64,000 bases of DNA from Crossiella equi (GCF_017876755.1 NZ_JAGIOO010000001.1:496001-560000); one strand, 5' to 3'. Shown: positions 25,664 to 34,013, counted from the stretch's first letter. The notes: generated by a model from the sequence alone, not told the origin. Translations and numbers: made by a program.

Positions 25664-25765
25664 ATGAGCGCGATTCTGGAACTGCAGGCCATGCCCGCCC
25701 TGGACTCCGCCGCGACCTGCCAGCAGTGCCTGAGCAACGTCAGCTCCAACCAGGTGGCGGGCTGA
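25664..25765 (+). CDS. lanA: Class III lanthipeptide precursor peptide
   Basis: A 33-residue ORF with a strong GAAGGAG site seven bases before its ATG lies directly after lanKC. The leader has ILELQ at residues 4-8, the conserved (I/L)-L-x-L-Q helix recognised by class III synthetases (compare the DLQ motif of SapB and labyrinthopeptin precursors). The C-terminal part SAATCQQCLSNVSSNQVAG holds Ser15, Thr18, Cys19, Cys22, Ser24, Ser27 and Ser28. Ser15-x2-Thr18-x3-Cys22 fits labionin spacing with Thr in the second position; Ser24-x2-Ser27 has no Cys after it. The leader is very short. The product is new as far as I can judge, but ring topology and cleavage site are inference. Confidence 0.88.
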   Translation: MSAILELQAMPALDSAATCQQCLSNVSSNQVAG

Positions 25766-25774
25766 TCCACCCCC

Positions 25775-25805
25775 GGTCCGGCGCGCCCGCCCGGCGCGCC
25801 GGACC
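25775..25805 (+). terminator. Strong hairpin between precursor and exporter genes
   Basis: Arms GGTCCGGCGCGCC and GGCGCGCCGGACC form a perfect 13-base stem with a five-base loop, nine bases after the precursor stop. It probably works as a partial terminator or as an mRNA 3'-end stabiliser, so that precursor mRNA exceeds transporter mRNA, as in many peptide-product operons. Confidence 0.75.
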
Positions 25806-25828
25806 CCCACTTCCCCGAGGAGCCCGCT

Positions 25829-27061
25829 GTGCCCAGCACCGGCCGTGACTTCCGCCTGTTGTGGTGGGGCGGGTTCGCCGCCTCCCTCGGCGGCCAGTTC
25901 ACCGCGCTGGCCATCCCGCTGGCCGTGCTCGCGCACGGCAGCGCCACGGACGCGGGAGTGGTCGGCACCGCGGCCTCGATGGCCCTGCTGCTGGGCCTGC
26001 TCCCCGGCGGCGCGCTGGCGGACGCGGTGGAACGGCGCGGCCTGCTCGTGCTGTGCGGGCTGGGCAGCCTGCTGGTGACCGCGGTGCTGGCGGTGCTGGT
26101 GCTCACCGGGCCCGGGCTGCTGGTCCCGGTGGTGGCGCTGGTGGTGGCGGGGGCGTTGCTGAGCAGCGTGCAGCAGCCCGCCAGTACCGCACTGGTCCGC
26201 GCGGTGCTCTCCCCCGAGCGGCTGCCCGCCGGGCTGGCCCGGCTCCAGGTGGGCGGCGCCGTGGTGCGGCTCAGCGGCCCGGCCCTGGGTGGCCTGCTCT
26301 ACTCGCAGGGCGTGGCGGTGCCGTTCCTGGTGCAGGGCGCGCTGCTGCTGTTCGGCCTGGGGTGCACGCTCGCCGTGCGCGGCCGCTCCCGACCGTCCAC
26401 AGCGGACGGCCAGACCGGGCTGGCCCGGCTCACCGCGGGCGCCGCGCACCTGTGGCGCCGCCCGCACCTGCGCTGGCCGCTGCTGGTCGTCGGCTGCGGC
26501 CTCAACACGATCTTCGGTGCCCTGCTCACCGTGGCGCTGGCCGAGACCAGCCGCGCGGACCCGGCCGGTCTGCTCAGCGGGATCACCATGACGGCGGTGG
26601 GCGCGGGGGCGCTGCTGGGCGCGCTGGCCGCCACCAAGGTGCCGACACGCCGCTGGCTGACCGCGCTGCTGCGCCTGCTGGGCTGGACGGTCACCGCCGC
26701 GGTGCTGTCCCTGGCCGTGCTGCCCGTGACCTGGACCGGCCTGGCGCTGGGCCTGTGCTCGTTCGTGAGCGGGCTGGGCAACGCCGCGTTCCTCACCCTG
26801 GTGCTGGACGCGGTGCCGGACGAGCTGACCGGCCGGGTGCAGAGCGCGGCCAACGCGCTGTCCATGCTGGCCCAGCCACTGGGCCCGGTGGCCGGCGGCG
26901 CCGCCCTCGACCGGCTGGGCGCCACGCCGACGTTCCTGCTGCTGGGCGCCTGCTGCCTGGTCTGCGCGGTCTGGAGCAGCTGGCCCGGGTTCGGTCAGTC
27001 CACCGGCGGCAGCAGCTTGGGGGCGAAGACCTCCTCGATGGGCCGCGGCCCGACGTACTGA
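25829..27061 (+). CDS. MFS transporter of the lanthipeptide locus
   Basis: This 410-residue protein has about twelve hydrophobic segments and MFS landmarks: FRLLWWGGFAASLGGQFTALAIPLA in helix 1, the helix 2-3 loop GALADAVERRG, and a duplicated second half (LTGRVQSAANALSMLAQPLGP). It resembles the MFS_3/enterobactin-exporter-like group of drug and peptide exporters. The GTG start at 25829 follows a CGAGGAG site. It lies 63 bases after the precursor gene, separated by the hairpin, so export of the mature peptide is the natural guess. Class III loci more often carry ABC exporters. The last 22 codons overlap the convergent small membrane protein gene. Confidence 0.88.
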   Translation: MPSTGRDFRLLWWGGFAASLGGQFTALAIPLAVLAHGSATDAGVVGTAASMALLLGLLPGGALADAVERRGLLVLCGLGSLLVTAVLAVLVLTGPGLLVPVVALVVAGALLSSVQQPASTALVRAVLSPERLPAGLARLQVGGAVVRLSGPALGGLLYSQGVAVPFLVQGALLLFGLGCTLAVRGRSRPSTADGQTGLARLTAGAAHLWRRPHLRWPLLVVGCGLNTIFGALLTVALAETSRADPAGLLSGITMTAVGAGALLGALAATKVPTRRWLTALLRLLGWTVTAAVLSLAVLPVTWTGLALGLCSFVSGLGNAAFLTLVLDAVPDELTGRVQSAANALSMLAQPLGPVAGGAALDRLGATPTFLLLGACCLVCAVWSSWPGFGQSTGGSSLGAKTSSMGRGPTY

Positions 27062-27297
27062 CGGCAGGTGCACTGGGCGTACACGGTGCCCAGGTACTTG
27101 CCCTTCTCGCTGTAGGAGCGCGGCCGGGCGATCTGCTCGTGGCAGGCGCCGGTCTCCCGGTCGTGCATGGCCATGGTGTGCGTGCAGCCGCACACCGCCT
27201 CCACCGGCTTGTCCCGCACGCGCCTGCGGGAGAGCAGCCCGGCGACGTAGCCCACGAGCAGCAGCCCGCCGCCCACCGCCAGCGAAATCGGGTCCAT
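26995..27297 (-). CDS. Small membrane-anchored Cys-rich protein
   Basis: This 100-residue protein has an N-terminal membrane helix (ISLAVGGGLLLVGYVAGLLS) followed by basic residues. A soluble domain with four Cys and two His (CGCTHTMAMHDRETGACHEQ and YAQCTCRQYVG) could bind a metal. The C-terminal PIEEVFAPKLLPPVD tail is acidic and proline-rich. I recognise it as a recurrent actinomycete small protein but know no function. Its 3' end overlaps the 3' end of the MFS gene by 67 bases on the opposite strand. The ATG at 27297 is the only start giving the membrane helix. Confidence 0.7.
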   Translation of the reverse strand: MDPISLAVGGGLLLVGYVAGLLSRRRVRDKPVEAVCGCTHTMAMHDRETGACHEQIARPRSYSEKGKYLGTVYAQCTCRQYVGPRPIEEVFAPKLLPPVD

Positions 27298-27344
27298 CGG
27301 TCCAGGGTATGGGACGCACCCCGGCGATGGACCCGATTCCGGGA

Positions 27345-28739
27345 TCAGCGGTTGTAGACCAGGTCCTGGCCGATGTCCTCCAGGCTGCGGCCCTTGGTCT
27401 CGGGCATCAGCTTGCGCACGAACACGTAGGCCAGGGCGGTCATCACCGCGAAGAACAGGAAGTTCAGCCCGGCGCCGAACGCCTCCAGCAGGGAGGGGAA
27501 CACCAGCGCCACGACCAGGTTGAACAGCCAGTTGAACGTGACGCACACACCGACCGCCCCGGCGCGCACGCGCAGCGGGAACAGCTCGGGCAGCGCCACC
27601 CACTGCACCGGGCCCCAGGACACCGCGAACGAGGCGATGTAGACCGCGATGCCGAGCAGGGTCAGGCCCAGCAGCAGCGGACCGTTGGCCAGCCCGGCCA
27701 GGTTCACCGCGGCGAGCAGGACCATCGCGGCGCACATGCCCAGCGCGCCCCACAGCAGCAGCGGCCGCCGCCCGACCCGGTCGATGAGGCGCATGGCGGG
27801 CAGGGTCATCAGCATGTTGATCGCGCCGATGCCCACGTTGGCCAGGATCGCGCCGTCGGCCTCGAACCCGACGTTGGTGAGCAGGGTCGGCGCGTAGTAG
27901 ATGATCGTGTTGATGCCGACGAAGTTCTGGAAGAACACCAGCAGCATGCCGATGACGAACGTCGGCCGCAGCCGTCCGCGCACGAGCATGCCCAGCCGCA
28001 GCGGCTCGGCCTGCTCGGCCTCCCGGCGCGCGCTCTCCCGGATCTCGGTCAGCTCCCTGGCCGCGGCCTCGTCACTGCCGCGCAGCCCGGCCAGCACCTC
28101 CTGCGCCCGCTCGGGGTTGCCGCGGTTGACGGCCAGCCAGCGCGGGCTCTCCGGCTGGGTGTAGATGCCGACCATGAGCACCACGGCGGGCAATACGCCG
28201 AGCCCGATCATCCACCGCCAGGCCCCGGCCGAGGCCAGGGCGTAGTCGGTGGCGTAGGCGAGCAGGATGCCGACGGTCACCAGCAGCTGCATCAGCGAGG
28301 TGAGTTTGCCGCGGGCCTCCTTGGGCGCGAGCTCGGACAGGTACATCGGCACGACCACCGACGCGATCCCAACCCCGACCCCCATGACGAACCGGAACGC
28401 CACCAGCAGCTCGGCGTTCCCGGCCAGCGCGGCCCCGAGCGTGCCGACGGTGAACACCACCCCGGACGCGAGGATGAGCTTGCGCCGCCCCCAGGAGTCG
28501 GCGAGCCTGCCGGACAGCCCGGCGCCGAGCATGGACCCGGCGAGCAACCCGGACACCACCATGCCCTGCACCAGCGGACTCAACGGGATGTCGTTCTCGA
28601 TGTAGAGCAGCGCCCCGGAGATCACCCCGGTGTCGTACCCCCAGAGGATCCCGCCCAGGGCCCCGAAGAACCAGATCCCGAAGTTGCGCCTGCCGCGCCG
28701 CGCCGTGGAGACGGCGACGTCGCCCGTACCGGTGACCAT
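27345..28739 (-). CDS. Sugar porter-family MFS symporter
   Basis: This 464-residue, twelve-helix transporter carries the sugar-porter signatures: GALGGILWGYDTGVISGALLY in helix 1, GRLADSWGRRKL between helices 2 and 3, the PESPRWL motif after helix 6, helix 7 VFFQNFVGINTIIYYAPT, and the C-terminal PETKGRSLEDI. It should move a monosaccharide with H+; the sugar cannot be told from sequence. A GAGAGGA site precedes the ATG at 28739. No catabolic gene is adjacent; the glycan-degrading genes at 32-37 kb on the same strand are possible suppliers. Confidence 0.93.
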   Translation of the reverse strand: MVTGTGDVAVSTARRGRRNFGIWFFGALGGILWGYDTGVISGALLYIENDIPLSPLVQGMVVSGLLAGSMLGAGLSGRLADSWGRRKLILASGVVFTVGTLGAALAGNAELLVAFRFVMGVGVGIASVVVPMYLSELAPKEARGKLTSLMQLLVTVGILLAYATDYALASAGAWRWMIGLGVLPAVVLMVGIYTQPESPRWLAVNRGNPERAQEVLAGLRGSDEAAARELTEIRESARREAEQAEPLRLGMLVRGRLRPTFVIGMLLVFFQNFVGINTIIYYAPTLLTNVGFEADGAILANVGIGAINMLMTLPAMRLIDRVGRRPLLLWGALGMCAAMVLLAAVNLAGLANGPLLLGLTLLGIAVYIASFAVSWGPVQWVALPELFPLRVRAGAVGVCVTFNWLFNLVVALVFPSLLEAFGAGLNFLFFAVMTALAYVFVRKLMPETKGRSLEDIGQDLVYNR

Positions 28740-28930
28740 CAGTGTCCTCTCTCGGTGAAGGCGGCCACCCTAGGAGGCCGCCACCGAGCCGGACCACCGC
28801 TTGGCGATGTCCCGCCACTTGGGAAAGTCAATAGGCGGCACACCCGCCAAAAACCTCGCAGGTCACATCATTCGCTTGCCGGGCAAACACATCCGGGGTC
28901 GGAGGAAAGATCGACACCAAGCGGACTACA

Positions 28931-28953
28931 CCGGTTCCAGGCGCTGGAACGGG
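28931..28953 (-). terminator. Hairpin terminator after asnB-DUF2716 operon
   Basis: GTTCCAG-GCG-CTGGAAC (28934-28950) is a perfect 7-3-7 inverted repeat flanked by further complementary C/G pairs, about 20 bases past the DUF2716 stop on the minus strand. The rest of the 230-base gap to the sugar porter holds only that gene's leader and a weaker GGCGGCC/GGCCGCC dyad near 28763-28785. Confidence 0.5.
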
Positions 28954-28970
28954 TACCGGGGAGCTCGGCT

Positions 28971-30749
28971 TCAGCCCGCGCGGCGCAGCGGCTCGCCGAG
29001 CAGGGCGGTCAGCTCGGCCTCCACCAGCGGGACCAGCGCCGTGCCCCACACGCACAGCGTCCGTTCCCAGGGGTGCTCGAACGTGCCCAGCCGCAGGTCG
29101 GGGGTGACCTGGAAGTAGAAGTCGCCACGCGGGGCAGCCAGGCCCGGCCAGTCCGAATCGGACAGCCGCCGGGGTGCGAACCGGTGCACCGCGTGCTGCC
29201 AGTCCAACCGGTACATCGGCTCACCGGCCAGCGCGACCGCCCGAAGGCCTCGCACGAGCACCGCCCGCGCGGCCTCCGCCCCGTCGAACGACCAGGTCGC
29301 GGCACCCTGTGGTTCGGTGATGCCCGGGAACTCCGTCATGCTGGGCCGGAAGTCGAGCCGACCGTCCACTTCGGTCCAGACGCGGTCGAGCTCGGCCTGG
29401 GCGGTGACCACCCGCAGCGGCAGCTCGGCACGCGGGCTGCCCGGCGGCTCCCACCGGTACAGGTCACCGTCCCGCCGGAAACCCGCTGCCAGCAACGACT
29501 TCTCCAGCTCGGGCGGGTTCTGCCCGCTCACCGGCCACGTGGCGGGGGTCAGGTTCCACCGCGCCGTCTCCTGCCACCGCTCGACCACCTCCGGCACTTC
29601 CGCGCGCCGCACCGGCTCGCCGAGCAGTGCGGTCAGCTCCTTCTCGACCGCCGCGACCAGGCCCGTGCCCCACACGCACAGGGTGGCTTCCCACGGGTGC
29701 CCGAACGTGCCGAAGCGCAAGTCCGAGGGCAGGTACAGGTAGTAGTCGCCGTCCGGGTACACCGCGCCGGGCCACTCCGGCTGGCCCTCCCCGCCGCACA
29801 GGTCCGGGTCGAAGCCGTACCCGATGTGGTTCCAGTCCAACCAGTGCAGCCGCTCCCCCGGCTCCCCCACCGACCGCAGCCCCCGCTCCAGCACCTCCTG
29901 GAGCGTGTCGGCCTCACCGGCCCCCAGGTTCCAGGTGACGGCGCCCGGGGGTTCGGTGATGCCCGGGAAGCACCGCGGGTGTGGGCGGAAGGCCAGTCGC
30001 TCGTGGACGGTGTCCCACAGGGTGCGGTACTCCGGGTCGTTCAACAGCTCCCGCACCGGGCGCGTTGTGGCGGGGGTGCCCGGCGGGGTCCAGTGGTAGG
30101 AGCACACCGGGCCCGCGTCGGTGAACCCGGCCGCCAGCAACTGCTCCCGCAGCGGGCCGGAGGCCTCCGCGTACAGCAGGCGGTTGGACTGACAGGCCCA
30201 GTTCGCCCAGGTGGTCAGGAGCTCCGGGCGGACCGCGGTCAGGCCGCCGATCGCGACGAAGCCCTCGGTGCGGACCGCCCAGCCCCCGTCCTGGTCCACC
30301 ACGCGCAGGTCGACCTCCCAGAAGGGTGCCAGCCCGTCCGCGTACAGCTCCGCCAGCGGTGCCCGGTGCGGGCCGGGGCGGGCGGCCAGCCAGTCCTGGA
30401 CCGGCTCGGCCAGCCAGGTGTGGCGCCAGCCGCGCGTGCCGTCGGTGAAGAGTGCCGGGTCAGCTATCAGGGCCGAGCGCGACCAGCCCACCCGGAAGCC
30501 CGCAGCCAGCAGGTGCTCGCCGAGCTCGGCCGAGCGGACCAGCCACTCCACCGGCTCCCCCCGCCGCGCGCACTCCCCGACCTGCCGCCGCACGAGCTCG
30601 GCGAGGCCGTGCGCGGGCAGCGGGCCGTGGTCGATCCGGGCGTGCGTGCCGAAGTGCGTGCGCCGCACCGGGCCGTCCTGGACGACCACCGCGCCGACCG
30701 GGAGCCGCTCGGGCACGATCGGCCCGAGCGGTTCCGACGGAGAGGTCAC
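28971..30749 (-). CDS. Protein with two tandem DUF2716 domains
   Basis: The start is a GTG at 30749 whose GTGA overlaps the asnB stop, giving 592 residues. Two copies of DUF2716 lie at about residues 230-382 and 441-592, each with FRP...FPGITEP, the LDW(N/Q)H motif, a GDYY/GDFY strand and the C-terminal GTFxHPWExTLCVWGTxLV signature, followed by ELTALLGEPxRRA. Before each copy is an LLAAGF...YxWxPPGxP linker, and a third LLAAGF lies near residue 105, so the protein grew by repeat duplication. The N-terminal region has a weak GNAT-like look (LLYAEASGPLREQLLAAGF). DUF2716 function is unknown. Translational coupling to asparagine synthetase suggests a link to amide metabolism or to the same substrate. 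Confidence 0.85.
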   Translation of the reverse strand: MTSPSEPLGPIVPERLPVGAVVVQDGPVRRTHFGTHARIDHGPLPAHGLAELVRRQVGECARRGEPVEWLVRSAELGEHLLAAGFRVGWSRSALIADPALFTDGTRGWRHTWLAEPVQDWLAARPGPHRAPLAELYADGLAPFWEVDLRVVDQDGGWAVRTEGFVAIGGLTAVRPELLTTWANWACQSNRLLYAEASGPLREQLLAAGFTDAGPVCSYHWTPPGTPATTRPVRELLNDPEYRTLWDTVHERLAFRPHPRCFPGITEPPGAVTWNLGAGEADTLQEVLERGLRSVGEPGERLHWLDWNHIGYGFDPDLCGGEGQPEWPGAVYPDGDYYLYLPSDLRFGTFGHPWEATLCVWGTGLVAAVEKELTALLGEPVRRAEVPEVVERWQETARWNLTPATWPVSGQNPPELEKSLLAAGFRRDGDLYRWEPPGSPRAELPLRVVTAQAELDRVWTEVDGRLDFRPSMTEFPGITEPQGAATWSFDGAEAARAVLVRGLRAVALAGEPMYRLDWQHAVHRFAPRRLSDSDWPGLAAPRGDFYFQVTPDLRLGTFEHPWERTLCVWGTALVPLVEAELTALLGEPLRRAG

Positions 30750-32680
30750 AGGCGGACCGGGTAGACCGGTTCCGGGATCTGCGGCTTGATGCGGTGTTCG
30801 ACGAAGATGCCGTGCCACAGCATGAAGACCAGCAGGGCCCACAGCTGGCGGCTGCGGTCCAGCTGGCCTTCCTTGTGCTCGGCCAGCAGGGCCAGGACGG
30901 CCTTCTTGTCCAGCAGGTCGTCGGTGCGGGAGTCGTTGATGATGCCCCGGGCCCAGTCGTACATCTCATCGCGCAGCCAGTGGCGGATCGGGACCGGGAA
31001 GCCGAGCTTGCGGCGGTTCAGCACGTGCGGTGGAATGATCTTGGCCAGCGCCTTGCGGAGGGCGTACTTGGTGGTGCCGCCCGCCAGCTTCTGGTCCAGC
31101 GGGATGCCCGCGGCCACGCGGAAGACCTCGGTGTCCAGGAACGGCACCCGCAGCTCCAGCGAGTTGGCCATGGTGACCTTGTCGGCCTTGGTGAGGATGT
31201 CGCCGCGCAGCCAGGTGAACAGGTCGACGTGCTGCATGCGCGCCACCGGGTCCCAGCCCTCGCTGACCTTGTACCAGGGCGCGGTGATGTCCTTGAAGGA
31301 CACCCGCTCGCTGTAGGTCTTGAGCACCGCGCGCAGCTGCTCGTCGCGGAAGTTGCGCGCGTTGCCGTAGTAGCGGTCCTCCAGGGACAGCGCGCCCCGG
31401 CGGAGCAGGTCCTTGCCGCGCGTGCCCTCCGGGATCTTGGCCGAGACCGCGCCCATCACCTTGCGCAGCGCGCCGGGCACCTTCTCGAACGGCGCCAGCG
31501 AGATCGGCTCGTTGTAGATGGTGTACCCACCGAACAGCTCGTCCGCGCCCTCGCCGGACAGCACCGCCTTGACGTACTTGCGGGCCTCGCGCGCGATGAA
31601 CCACAGCGGCACCAGCGCCGGGTCGGCCACCGGGTCGTCGAGGTACCAGACGATGAGCGGCAGCGCCTCCATCATCTCCTGCGGGGTGACCACGCGGACC
31701 ACGTGCCGCACGCCGATCGCGGCCGCGGTCTCGGCCGCCACGTCGACCTCGGAGTAGCCCTCGCGAGCGAAGCCGCTGGTGAAGGCGATCAGGTTCGGGT
31801 TGTGCTGCTTGGCCAGCGTGGCCGTGGCGGTGGAGTCGATGCCGCCGGAGAGGAACGCGCCGACCGTGACGTCCGGGTCGGAGATCATGTGCTTGCCGAC
31901 CGAGTCGCGCATGACGTCGGCGATGCGCTGGTGCAGCGCCTCCGCCTCGGCCTCGGTGGTGACCGGCCGCGGGTCGAAACGCGGGTGGAAGTACCGGGTG
32001 AACTGCGGCTCGCCGCCGGGGCGCAGCGTGAACGAGGTGCCGGACTCCACGCGCCGGATCGCGGTGTGCAGCGAGGCGGGCTCGGGCACGTACTGCAGGA
32101 TCAGGTAGTGCTGGAGCGCGGTGCGGTCGAGCTCCTCGCGCACGCCCAGCGGCCCGCTCAGCTCCAGCAGGCTCTTCTTCTCACTGGAGAAGGCGATCCC
32201 GGCCGGGCCGGTGGCGTAGAACAGCGGCTTGATGCCGAAGTGGTCGCGGGCGCCGAAGACCACGCGCTCCTGGGAGTCCCAGATCAGGAACGCGAACATG
32301 CCGCGCAGCCTGCTGACCGCGTGCGGGCCGAGGTGGTGGTAGGCCGCGACGATGGCCTCGCCGTCGCCCTGGGTGTTGAACCGGGTGCCGAAGCGCTGGC
32401 CCAGCTCGGCGCGCAGCTCGCGGTAGTTGTAGATCTCGCCGTTGAAGTTGAGCGTGTACCGGGTCGGCGCCTCCGGCGGGCCCCAGACCAGCGGCTGGTG
32501 CGAGTGCTCCAGGTCGATGAAGGCCAGCCGGTTGAAGCCGTAGACGACCTCGCCGCTGGCCCAGGTGTCCATCTCGTCCGGACCCCGGTGGCGCTGGCAG
32601 CGCATCGCGGCCCGCACCGCGTCACGCTTGCCCGCCGCCTCGTGCTCGGTGGCGCAGATCAGTCCCAGCAGGCCGCACAC
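30746..32680 (-). CDS. asnB: Asparagine synthetase (glutamine-hydrolysing)
   Basis: The protein has an Ntn glutaminase domain (RHRGPDEMDTW; NFNGEIYNYRELR; GMFAFLIWD) and an ATP-pyrophosphatase synthetase domain (AFLSGGIDSTATATLA; SGEGADELFGGY; LELRVPFLDTEVFRV). It makes asparagine or another amide from the carboxylate, glutamine and ATP. The frame opens with GTG ACC GAC GTG TGC. Because the catalytic Cys must be the N-terminal residue, I start at the second GTG (32680), which gives Met-Cys-Gly-Leu-Leu. The alternative at 32689 would bury the nucleophile. At about 644 residues it is the long actinobacterial type. Its stop overlaps the DUF2716 start. Confidence 0.93.
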   Translation of the reverse strand: MCGLLGLICATEHEAAGKRDAVRAAMRCQRHRGPDEMDTWASGEVVYGFNRLAFIDLEHSHQPLVWGPPEAPTRYTLNFNGEIYNYRELRAELGQRFGTRFNTQGDGEAIVAAYHHLGPHAVSRLRGMFAFLIWDSQERVVFGARDHFGIKPLFYATGPAGIAFSSEKKSLLELSGPLGVREELDRTALQHYLILQYVPEPASLHTAIRRVESGTSFTLRPGGEPQFTRYFHPRFDPRPVTTEAEAEALHQRIADVMRDSVGKHMISDPDVTVGAFLSGGIDSTATATLAKQHNPNLIAFTSGFAREGYSEVDVAAETAAAIGVRHVVRVVTPQEMMEALPLIVWYLDDPVADPALVPLWFIAREARKYVKAVLSGEGADELFGGYTIYNEPISLAPFEKVPGALRKVMGAVSAKIPEGTRGKDLLRRGALSLEDRYYGNARNFRDEQLRAVLKTYSERVSFKDITAPWYKVSEGWDPVARMQHVDLFTWLRGDILTKADKVTMANSLELRVPFLDTEVFRVAAGIPLDQKLAGGTTKYALRKALAKIIPPHVLNRRKLGFPVPIRHWLRDEMYDWARGIINDSRTDDLLDKKAVLALLAEHKEGQLDRSRQLWALLVFMLWHGIFVEHRIKPQIPEPVYPVRL

Positions 32681-32789
32681 GTCGGTCACTCACCCCTGAA
32701 GTCTCGAGATCCGGAGACTCCACTATGCCGCAAGCCACCGCCGGCGTGACGTGCGCCCGCCCCGAGGACCGGCGCGGGCGCACCGCGGG

Positions 32790-34013
32790 TCACGCCGGGT
32801 TGTTCGCGTGGGTGAGCGTCTGCCAGGAGACGAACAGGATGTTCGTGCCCTCCGGCCTGCGCTGCTCCACCAGGCGCTGGGTGTTGGCCATGCTGTTGCC
32901 CAGGCGCGTGCTCAGCGCGTTGAAGCCCACCTCGTAGGTCGGGCCGAGGCCGCGCTTGACGCTGCCGCCGCACAGCCAGCCGGGCGCGGCCTCACCGAGG
33001 TCGTACCGGGCGTGCAGGCCCATCGCGTGGCGCAGCCGGTCCCCGATCTCCGGGTACAGGTCCTGGCCCTGGTGCCGGGTGGTCTCGGCGACGCTGGCGA
33101 TGCTGGCGATGCCATAGCCGGTGTGGGTGAAGTCGCGGCAGGTCTCCTGGCTCAGCCCGTCCACGAAGGTGGTCTGGTTGTGCCAGTGCCGGATGATCTC
33201 CTCGCGGGTGTCGATCCCGCTGCCCACCGGGCCCTTCGGGTAGGCGCCGTCGCTGGTCAGGTAGATGAAGGCGGGCACGCGCTGGCGGAACTTGGTGACC
33301 GCGCGGTCGTAGACCGCCTTGTCCTCCAGGAACACCGCGATCCCGACGGAGGCCTCCATCATGACCAGTTCCCAGTTGCCGTTGCTGGTCGCGTGCCCGT
33401 TGATCACCTTGGGCAGGTAGACATTGCGCAGCATCGTGGCAAACCGATCCACACCGGCCTGCGACCAGCCCGCGCCGGTGTGCCGGATGATCTCCGCGGC
33501 CCGGGTCCAGGACGCGCCGGACCAGCCGGTCTGGAGCGGGGCGTTGCTGTTGGTGTGGTCGCGGATGGTGGCCGACCAGGCGTCCATGATCTGGATCGCC
33601 TTGTTCGCGTACCGCTGGTCGCGGGTGATGTACCAGTTGAGCGCGTTGGTGTAGGCCGCGATCGCGTCCTGGCGCTCGTCGGTGCACCCGTTGTTCGGGT
33701 TGGACACCGGCCCGCACTCCACGATCGCGCGCGGCTTCGGGTTGCGCGAGAGCGAGGCCAGCCCGTGGTTGTTCATCTGGTCGTAGGCGGCCTTCCAGGG
33801 CTGGGCCCCGGCCTGGACCTTGCCGCGCACGAAGTCCAGCTGGGCCCGGCTGACGTGCACACCAGGGTGCTGGAAAGTGGGCGGGGCCAGCGCGGCGGCC
33901 GGCGCGACTGCCCCGGTGGGCCCGGCCAGGGACGGCGGTGCGCCCACCACCAGCACGGAGGCGGTGAACGCGGTCAGGGCGGCGACGATCTTCCGGCATC
34001 GTTGCAGGGTCAT
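32790..34013 (-). CDS. Secreted alginate lyase-family protein
   Basis: This 407-residue protein has a Sec signal peptide (KIVAALTAFTASVLVVGAPPSLAG) and an (alpha/alpha) toroid of the Alginate_lyase family. Landmarks are HPGVHVSRAQLDFVRGKVQAG at the mature N-terminus, AYTNALNWYITRDQRYANKAI, the conserved SNGNWELVMMEA segment with the Asn/Trp substrate contacts, and HTGYGIASIASVAETTRHQGQD with His residues lining the cleft. Family members cleave alginate or other uronate polymers by beta-elimination, but many actinomycete members are uncharacterised. The ATG at 34013 follows GAGGAGA. Its promoter region contains a DasR-like dyad and another short palindrome. Confidence 0.87.
   Translation of the reverse strand: MTLQRCRKIVAALTAFTASVLVVGAPPSLAGPTGAVAPAAALAPPTFQHPGVHVSRAQLDFVRGKVQAGAQPWKAAYDQMNNHGLASLSRNPKPRAIVECGPVSNPNNGCTDERQDAIAAYTNALNWYITRDQRYANKAIQIMDAWSATIRDHTNSNAPLQTGWSGASWTRAAEIIRHTGAGWSQAGVDRFATMLRNVYLPKVINGHATSNGNWELVMMEASVGIAVFLEDKAVYDRAVTKFRQRVPAFIYLTSDGAYPKGPVGSGIDTREEIIRHWHNQTTFVDGLSQETCRDFTHTGYGIASIASVAETTRHQGQDLYPEIGDRLRHAMGLHARYDLGEAAPGWLCGGSVKRGLGPTYEVGFNALSTRLGNSMANTQRLVEQRRPEGTNILFVSWQTLTHANNPA

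Noticed and set aside
28740-28970. A small gene or RNA in the 230-base gap after the DUF2716 gene
   Set aside because: Short frames exist on both strands but none has a ribosome binding site or recognisable peptide; only hairpins were seen.
27309-32749. Two long plus-strand frames (1151 and 765 residues) opposite the sugar porter, DUF2716 and asnB genes
   Set aside because: They are antisense shadows; the minus-strand genes have clear family motifs and coupled starts.
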